Shown here: piece after piece, positions 58,944 to 64,000 of the stretch
Layout: each line of letters begins with the position of its first letter
Position numbering within the stretch: the stretch's first letter is position 1
Assembly: GCF_021389975.1 (NCBI RefSeq)
Contig: NZ_CP089981.1
Span: forward strand, 5,543,501 to 5,607,500
Direction of reading: 5' to 3'
DNA length: 64,000 bases
Source: Fulvivirga ulvae
GTDB taxonomy: Bacteria; Bacteroidota; Bacteroidia; Cytophagales; Cyclobacteriaceae
Translations under genes and position numbers: made by a program
The notes under the pieces: model-generated
The model's input: the letters and a program-made list of their open reading frames with translations, nothing else
What the model was told of the DNA's origin: nothing
Database searches by the model: none

Positions 58944-60449
58944 TTATTCCGCTTCCTTGTCCTCTTCATCATCAAATACGACCATTTCTTTCACTGTTTT
59001 AAGGATTTCAGGGATATCTTCTTCTGTCAGTTTTTTTAAGGTCTCCTCTGTAATGGGCACTATAGAAACAATCCTGTTGGCCTGCCTCTCGATGATCTTC
59101 TCAAACAGGTTTCTCATGGCGCGGGCATTTCCAAATCCCCGGTGTCTCTTTTCATGCACCCGCTCCAATATTTCCATCAGCTTAGCCTCAGCATCTTCCG
59201 TAAGTATAAAATCAGCCTTTTTAGCATTTAATTTAAATATTTCCAGCAGGGAGTCAACATCAAAATGATCAAATTCAAAGTAGCGGTTAAACCTCGACTG
59301 AAGCCCCGGGTTTGACTGAATAAAGATTTCCATCTCGTCAGGGTATCCCGCTACTACCACAACCATTTCCCCGCGATGGTCTTCCATTCTCTTTAGAAGT
59401 ATTTCTATAGCCTCATTGCCAAAATCATTTAGTCCGCCGGAGGTAAGGGAGTAAGCCTCATCGATAAACAACACACCTCCTGTTGCACTCTTAATTATTT
59501 CATCAGCCTTTAGTGCTGTCTGCCCTACATAACCGGCCACCATTCCGGCACGGTCTGTTTCTACAAGGTGCCCCTTTTCGAGATACCCGAGGTGTTTGTA
59601 AATACGGCCGAGCATCCGGGCAACGGTGGTTTTACCAGTGCCTGGAGGTCCCATAAATACAGCATGTAAAGAGTTGTTGGTAGTTTTTAAGCCCTTCTCT
59701 TCCCTCATTTTCCTGACCTTCAGGAAGTTTGTCAGATCTTCCACATTTTTTTTGATATCCTGCATGCCTATCAGCTCGTGTAGCTCCGCCAGTACTATTT
59801 CCAGTGAATCATTTTCAGGTACTTCTTTATAGGAAGCTTTGTCTATTAATATCTTAGGGCTATTGGCCTTTTCAGAAATACCTTTGAGTAGTTCGCTATC
59901 CTTGTTGGATATCTTGTTGTCAGCTTTGGCTATCAATGCAGCTACCCGGGTCAGAAAAGAAGCCATCGACTGAAAATATGTACTCCTGCTTTTTAATAAC
60001 AGAGCTGGCAGGATGAATTCGTCTTTCATTTCTTTAGCTGGAGAAAAAAAAGAAGTCTCACGGATAAGCGTTATATTATTCTCGAAGCGCTCCGAATGTA
60101 TCATTTCATTGATCCTTGCAGAGCCATATAATTCGCCCAGGTCTTTACCTTGCATTTGCTCGTAAAGGTAAATCAATATCAGCTTGGCTTTTTTTGGTAT
60201 GGCTTCCTGGTTTGGCCGAAGGGCCGCAAACCGGTTAAAAACACCGACTATGTCATGGAGGAGAACATGCTGAGGTTTATACTCAATATTTCCCGCCTGT
60301 GGCTCTGTCATAGAAGGTATAGCCGCAATAAAGTCCTTTTCACGCTCAAGTATAAGACATGTATCATATGCCTTTTTGCTCTCCTTTGCAATCATCTTAA
60401 TGTACTCGGCGGAAATTGGCGCGGCTACTCGGCCATCTTCTCTTTTCAT
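58944..60449 (-). CDS. AAA+ ATPase with TerB-like N-terminal region (CbbX/SpoVK type)
   Basis: A 501-residue protein. Residues 1-210 are helical and contain a TerB-like stretch (FLTRVAALIAKADNKISNKD, with Asp residues in the pattern of the tellurite-resistance metal site). Residues about 215-480 are an AAA+ domain of the CbbX/SpoVK family: Walker A GPPGTGKTTVARML, Walker B GGVLFIDEAYSL, sensor 1 VVVAGYPDEM and an arginine finger in NPGLQSRFNRY. Such ATPases remodel protein complexes, for example Rubisco activases. The TerB-like part links it to stress or metal response. It is the first gene of the cluster reaching down to 51701. Confidence 0.78.
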   Translation of the reverse strand: MKREDGRVAAPISAEYIKMIAKESKKAYDTCLILEREKDFIAAIPSMTEPQAGNIEYKPQHVLLHDIVGVFNRFAALRPNQEAIPKKAKLILIYLYEQMQGKDLGELYGSARINEMIHSERFENNITLIRETSFFSPAKEMKDEFILPALLLKSRSTYFQSMASFLTRVAALIAKADNKISNKDSELLKGISEKANSPKILIDKASYKEVPENDSLEIVLAELHELIGMQDIKKNVEDLTNFLKVRKMREEKGLKTTNNSLHAVFMGPPGTGKTTVARMLGRIYKHLGYLEKGHLVETDRAGMVAGYVGQTALKADEIIKSATGGVLFIDEAYSLTSGGLNDFGNEAIEILLKRMEDHRGEMVVVVAGYPDEMEIFIQSNPGLQSRFNRYFEFDHFDVDSLLEIFKLNAKKADFILTEDAEAKLMEILERVHEKRHRGFGNARAMRNLFEKIIERQANRIVSIVPITEETLKKLTEEDIPEILKTVKEMVVFDDEEDKEAE

Positions 60450-60485
60450 GAATATAATTTTAGAAAAATCAGGGCAATATAATAA

Positions 60486-62627
60486 TTAAATAGTAATAGT
60501 TTTTTTTGCTTCTTTAATAGTAGAAGTATCAGCGGTTTGCTTAAGATAGAATTCCAGGGTAGTGCCTTTTCCAACCCTGCTTTTTACTTTTATTTCTCCT
60601 CCCAATGCATCCATTTGAGTTTTAACAAGGAACAAACCAATACCGCGGCCTTCAACATGGAAATGATGACGCTGATATAGCTGAAACATGCTTTCAATAT
60701 CGGGTGCCGCAATGCCAATACCATTGTCTGATACTGACAGGCAAACTTTATCATCAACAAGTTCCGTCCGGACTTTTACCTCCAACTGCCGGTCAGCATG
60801 CCTGTATTTAATACTGTTGCTTATGAGATTGAAGAGAATACTCTGAATGTAAGGCTGTATCGAAAAAATGGTTTTGACATAACTAAGTTCCGGTTTAATG
60901 ATCACGTTGTGCCGTTTAATTTCAGCCTTAAGGTTGGCCTTCACATAGTCAATTTCCTCCATTATATCTACTTCAGTAAATACTTCCATGGAAAATGTTC
61001 TGATATCAAGCACGGCATTAAGGTCGTCAAATATCAGCCCTAACTCTTCACTGGCTGCGCTCAGTTTTTCAAGGATAAACTTTACCTCTTCAGGATTACT
61101 TTGCTTTTTCTCAATTAGCTGTCCCAGGCCGGTGATCCTGGCCACCGGCGCCCTGAGTTTATGAGCTGTTATAAAGGCGTACTCTTCAAGTTGCTGTACA
61201 TATTGTACCAGCTCACCTGTACGCTTCCGAACCTCGGCCTCAAGGGTTTCATTTTGCCTCATAATCTCATCACGCTGCTGTTCGATGATTGTTTTAACCT
61301 CTTCAAGTTTTTGGTTTTGAAGGGCAATAGCATCCCTTTGGGCACTTATCTCTTCCTGATGTTGTGTCAATTCATCATTATAAGCTCTCAGGGTTTTATT
61401 CGTTTGATTAAGCTCCTCGTTTTTCCCCTGGATTATTTTCTTTTGCTTGTTTAGCAGTTTGTTATCCCGCTGTTTCTGGTAAATCGTGTATGAAAGTCCC
61501 ATAACCGACAACAAAAAAAAGATTAATATGATGATAAAAGTATTTCGCTGGTTGATCTTTTTTTCTACCTCAAGAGCCTTTTCTTTCTCAAGGAGAGTAA
61601 GGCGTATCTTATTTCGTTCCTGCTCAAATGCCTCTCCCAGATTGTTCACAACTTCCAAAAGGGAGGCATGTCCGTCTTTCAAAATGGTTTCTCTGTAATT
61701 GTTTTTATCAACTACCACTGGCTCCATCAGGATTGTCGGCACTGAAATGCTGTCGCTATGCCTGACCATGCCTGCTGTCAACTCCTGCCTGTTAAGCAGT
61801 TCCTCAGCTTTTTCTGCAGCCAGATATGCCAAAGGCTTAATAGGCTTGTACACGGTCATAGTCTGATGGCCTGCAATGATATTGCGGATACCCGCCAAAT
61901 CGGCGTCCTGACCGGAGATATAAACTTTGCCGGTATATTCGGAAGGAAGCGCCTTAATAACACCATTGGCCAAAGCATCATTGGCTGCCAGAATTACATC
62001 CGGCTTTTTACGGTCAGACTTATAATGAAGTGTTACTTTTTCAAAAGACTCCATCTGGCTCCACTTGTCAAGGACGATGTCATCTACAATTCGTATATCG
62101 CCACTTTCAATGTGCGGCCTCAGCACTTGCATCTGTCCTTCCCTGAAGAGGATAGCGTTATTATCAGATATAGGTCCGTTTATCAGCAAATAATCTCCCC
62201 GGGGTACCTTTGATAACATATACTGTGCCTGGAGCTTGCCTACTTTAAGATTGTCGTATGATAAGTATACCGCCAGCTCATTGCTCAGAATAAGCCGGTC
62301 ATAAGATATTACCGGAACTCCTGCATATTTGGCGATTCTTACTATCGAGGCGGCTTTTCCTGCATCCAAAGGTACAATCACAAGCACCTCCGCTCCTGCT
62401 TCTATAAGTTCTCCCGCCTGCTCTAGCTGTTCATCCGGATCATATGCTATTTTGACTGCACAGGTTATACCCAAACCGCTCAACCTGTCGACAAACAATT
62501 TCTGGTCAAGATACCACCTGGAGCTAACATAGCTTCCTAACAGAAGACCAACCTTCTGTGCAGTGCCTGAAACTCCTATAAGACTAAAATACAGAACAAA
62601 CAGCCACTTGAAAGATGAGATATTCAT
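60486..62627 (-). CDS. Sensor histidine kinase with periplasmic binding-protein domain
   Basis: A 713-residue hybrid. A signal peptide (FSLIGVSGTAQ) precedes a periplasmic sugar-binding-protein-like domain (residues about 24-320; VPVISYDRLILSNELAVYLS, YISGQDADLAGIRNIIAGHQ) of the ribose/xylose type. A transmembrane helix follows (about 362-384, FIIILIFFLLSVMGLSYTIY), then a coiled coil (390-475) and a kinase core: FITAHKLRAPVARIT with the phospho-acceptor His, LISNSIKYR, DNGIGIAAPD and GRGIGLFLVK. The H-box reads AHKLRAP. It senses a ligand outside and phosphorylates an unidentified response regulator. It lies 37 bp upstream of the AAA+ gene. Confidence 0.85.
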   Translation of the reverse strand: MNISSFKWLFVLYFSLIGVSGTAQKVGLLLGSYVSSRWYLDQKLFVDRLSGLGITCAVKIAYDPDEQLEQAGELIEAGAEVLVIVPLDAGKAASIVRIAKYAGVPVISYDRLILSNELAVYLSYDNLKVGKLQAQYMLSKVPRGDYLLINGPISDNNAILFREGQMQVLRPHIESGDIRIVDDIVLDKWSQMESFEKVTLHYKSDRKKPDVILAANDALANGVIKALPSEYTGKVYISGQDADLAGIRNIIAGHQTMTVYKPIKPLAYLAAEKAEELLNRQELTAGMVRHSDSISVPTILMEPVVVDKNNYRETILKDGHASLLEVVNNLGEAFEQERNKIRLTLLEKEKALEVEKKINQRNTFIIILIFFLLSVMGLSYTIYQKQRDNKLLNKQKKIIQGKNEELNQTNKTLRAYNDELTQHQEEISAQRDAIALQNQKLEEVKTIIEQQRDEIMRQNETLEAEVRKRTGELVQYVQQLEEYAFITAHKLRAPVARITGLGQLIEKKQSNPEEVKFILEKLSAASEELGLIFDDLNAVLDIRTFSMEVFTEVDIMEEIDYVKANLKAEIKRHNVIIKPELSYVKTIFSIQPYIQSILFNLISNSIKYRHADRQLEVKVRTELVDDKVCLSVSDNGIGIAAPDIESMFQLYQRHHFHVEGRGIGLFLVKTQMDALGGEIKVKSRVGKGTTLEFYLKQTADTSTIKEAKKTITI

Positions 62628-62678
62628 AATTAAGCCAACTTATAACAATACTTCTAATCGACCAGGTGCGCTTTTGAC

Positions 62679-63053
62679 CTATTCATTTTTTAACCATTTT
62701 ATAGCTTCAACTTTATTGGTAAACAGTCGTGTCGGTTTTAGGGGTTTATTAGCTCCAAGGAAAAAATTTCCAATTATCCTGCTTATCGGGCTGGTAATTA
62801 TTAAAGCACACTTTGTGAAGATTCTAGCATGCTCAGCCCCGGAAAAGTGTTTTCTGCAGTCTTGAGTCATTTTTACCACATTGGTCAGATCACATAACAT
62901 AGGTACCGGATTACCACTAATAAGTTCCGTCCCAATCCTGGTACTTGTTTTGCCATCCTCCAAAGTCATGATCGTGTTAGGTGAGCACTCTATACATAGT
63001 ATACCGTCTGTATTAAGCACATACTTTATCTTATCTGTTTCGCGCTGCATCAT
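62679..63053 (-). CDS. DUF7793-like (SpoIIAA/STAS-like) protein, paralogue A
   Basis: A 124-residue soluble protein. It has a compact alpha/beta pattern with PNTIMTLEDG, CDLTNVVKMTQDCRKHFSG and RIIGNFFLGANKPLKPTRLF, resembling SpoIIAA/STAS-like small proteins (DUF7793). The paralogue at 63082 shares these segments almost unchanged. No catalytic motif is apparent. STAS-like proteins are often regulators of kinases or transporters, and a kinase gene is adjacent, so it may modulate signalling. Confidence 0.72.
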   Translation of the reverse strand: MMQRETDKIKYVLNTDGILCIECSPNTIMTLEDGKTSTRIGTELISGNPVPMLCDLTNVVKMTQDCRKHFSGAEHARIFTKCALIITSPISRIIGNFFLGANKPLKPTRLFTNKVEAIKWLKNE

Positions 63054-63081
63054 TGCTTTAGAGGTTAATTCTACAAATTCT

Positions 63082-63456
63082 TCATACCTGTTTAAGCCAC
63101 TTTACCCCTTCTTCTTTATTGGTAAATAACTTTGTTGGCTTTAACGGCTTGTTCAGGCCAAGAAAGAAATTACCTATTATTTTGCTCACCGGATTAGTAA
63201 CTATTAAAGCGCACTTGCTAAAAGTTTCAGCGTGCTGCGCTCCTGAAAAGTGCTTCCTGCAGTCCTGGGTCATCTTAACCACGTTTGTCAAATCACAAAG
63301 TAAAGGTAGAGGTGCGTAATTCACCATTTCTGCGGATATCCTTGTACTCTCCCTGCCATCTTCCAGGGTCATTATTGTATTTGGAAAGCATTCGGTCTGA
63401 AGAATATTATCATCTCTCAGGGTAAATTTGATCTTTTCCGTTTCGCGATATTCCAT
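63082..63456 (-). CDS. DUF7793-like (SpoIIAA/STAS-like) protein, paralogue B
   Basis: A 124-residue protein of exactly the same length as paralogue A, 28 bp upstream of it, and clearly related over the whole length. The shared blocks are PNTIMTLEDG, CDLTNVVKMTQDCRKHFSG, IIGNFFLG and NKPLKPT. The differences are concentrated near the N-terminus and in the middle (MVNYAPLPLL versus LISGNPVPML), so they may bind different partners. It lies 29 bp downstream of a histidine kinase fragment, in a likely single transcript. Confidence 0.72.
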   Translation of the reverse strand: MEYRETEKIKFTLRDDNILQTECFPNTIMTLEDGRESTRISAEMVNYAPLPLLCDLTNVVKMTQDCRKHFSGAQHAETFSKCALIVTNPVSKIIGNFFLGLNKPLKPTKLFTNKEEGVKWLKQV

Positions 63457-63485
63457 AATGACTATGTAAAACAGTTCTATATTAT

Positions 63486-64000
63486 CTACACATTCCCGCT
63501 ATCTTTAGGCAAGGTAAAATGGAAAGAGGATCCTTTTCCCAGCTCCGACTCCACCCATATACGACCACCACCGGTTTCTACTATGCGCTTAACAGTAGCC
63601 AGGCCAATGCCCACACTGTCTGCCTTATATGAAGGTTCTATCTTGTTAAACAACTCAAATATTTTGTCATGATATTGCGATTCTATACCCGGACCATTGT
63701 CCTTAAAAGTTAGCTGATAATGAGTACCAAGATCTTTAGACGAAATTCTGATCTCACATTTCGTCTTGTCGGAATACTTTATTGCGTTATCCAATAAATT
63801 TCTAATGATCTGGACGCTGGCTGTTTTGTTATAAAAGATTTGTGGCAATTTACCTTCCACCACTACTTCAGCCCTGCCTGAGACATCGTCTAAATCCATC
63901 ACTTCCCGAAGCAGTTCATTAATATCAATTTGCTCTTTTATCACTTCTCTGGCATGTACTACCGAATAGGCCAGAATGCCTTCTACCAAGCTCTTCATTT
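63486..64000 (-). CDS. Sensor histidine kinase, C-terminal part (5' end outside window)
   Basis: The last about 170 residues of a histidine kinase, which runs off the right end. The ATP-binding domain is complete: IIRNLLDNAIKYS (N box), DNGPGIESQ (G1), FELFNKIEPSYKADSVGIGL (F and G2 boxes) and ending GKGSSFHFTLPKDSG. The beginning of the helix (MKSLVEGILAYSVV) is the end of the DHp region; the phospho-acceptor His is outside. It is probably the first gene of the transcript carrying the two DUF7793-like paralogues. Confidence 0.85.
   Translation of the reverse strand, partial: MKSLVEGILAYSVVHAREVIKEQIDINELLREVMDLDDVSGRAEVVVEGKLPQIFYNKTASVQIIRNLLDNAIKYSDKTKCEIRISSKDLGTHYQLTFKDNGPGIESQYHDKIFELFNKIEPSYKADSVGIGLATVKRIVETGGGRIWVESELGKGSSFHFTLPKDSGNV

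Noticed and set aside
1..64000. tRNA, rRNA, CRISPR arrays, integrases or transposases
   Set aside because: I looked for typical tRNA-like cloverleafs, repeat-spacer arrays and transposase motifs and saw none that I could support.

Overview
The window is a chromosomal segment of a Bacteroidota bacterium, most likely of the order Cytophagales. The evidence is several secreted proteins with type IX secretion (T9SS) C-terminal sorting domains, promoters with the Bacteroidota -7 box TAnnTTTG, and moderate-to-low GC. No rRNA, tRNA, CRISPR array or transposase was seen. No database search was possible, so family names rest on motifs and remembered family features.

Left part (1-10.0 kb): the 5' part of a sodium:neurotransmitter-type symporter, a tiny T9SS-tagged protein, an aldehyde dehydrogenase with its usual DUF779 partner and a divergent AraC regulator, an ABC exporter operon (lipoprotein adaptor, FtsX-like permease, ATPase), and an HBM-HAMP-GAF membrane receptor with no visible output domain.

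Sulfur region (10.1-16.1 kb): a cysteine-rich Crp/Fnr regulator, two YeeE/YedE-type proteins, two metallo-beta-lactamase/rhodanese fusions (persulfide dioxygenase-like) and a TauE/SafE exporter. Four 14-bp palindromes of the form GTAACNNNNGTTAC precede the transcription units. Three of them lie exactly 22 nt upstream of a perfect TAnnTTTG box, so this reads as one regulon for sulfide/persulfide handling. A possible structured RNA with a strong terminator follows.

Middle (16.5-35.3 kb): a giant TraB/GumN-like protein, an alpha/beta hydrolase, an M48 protease, a T9SS lipase-like protein, a transglutaminase-like gene with a divergent TetR regulator and two operators, a VanX-like dipeptidase, a two-unit 141-bp palindromic repeat, a VOC protein, an AraC regulator, a three-gene SMI1/KNR4-containing segment bracketed by two related palindromes, and an ABC-F protein.

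Right part (35.3-64 kb): everything is on the minus strand. 48789 to 36148 looks like one long operon: an intracellular subtilisin-like protease, five unfamiliar proteins (one carrying a tandem 72-residue repeat and one only 55 aa long), two small proteins that resemble trypsin-co-occurring domains, an acidic NlpC/P60-like protein, and two proteins sharing an N-terminal leader-like motif. One of those two joins a caspase-like His/Cys peptidase domain to a zinc phospholipase C-like domain. No member has a clear signal peptide. This is the best candidate for an undescribed system, possibly a proteolytic conflict or programmed-response system. Further along, 60449 to 51701 holds a second unusual cluster: a TerB-like/AAA+ ATPase, membrane and coiled-coil proteins, an ABC importer whose binding protein is membrane-anchored and fused to OmpA, and an outer-membrane barrel. 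A binding-protein/histidine-kinase fusion, two tandem DUF7793-like paralogues and a truncated histidine kinase close the window.
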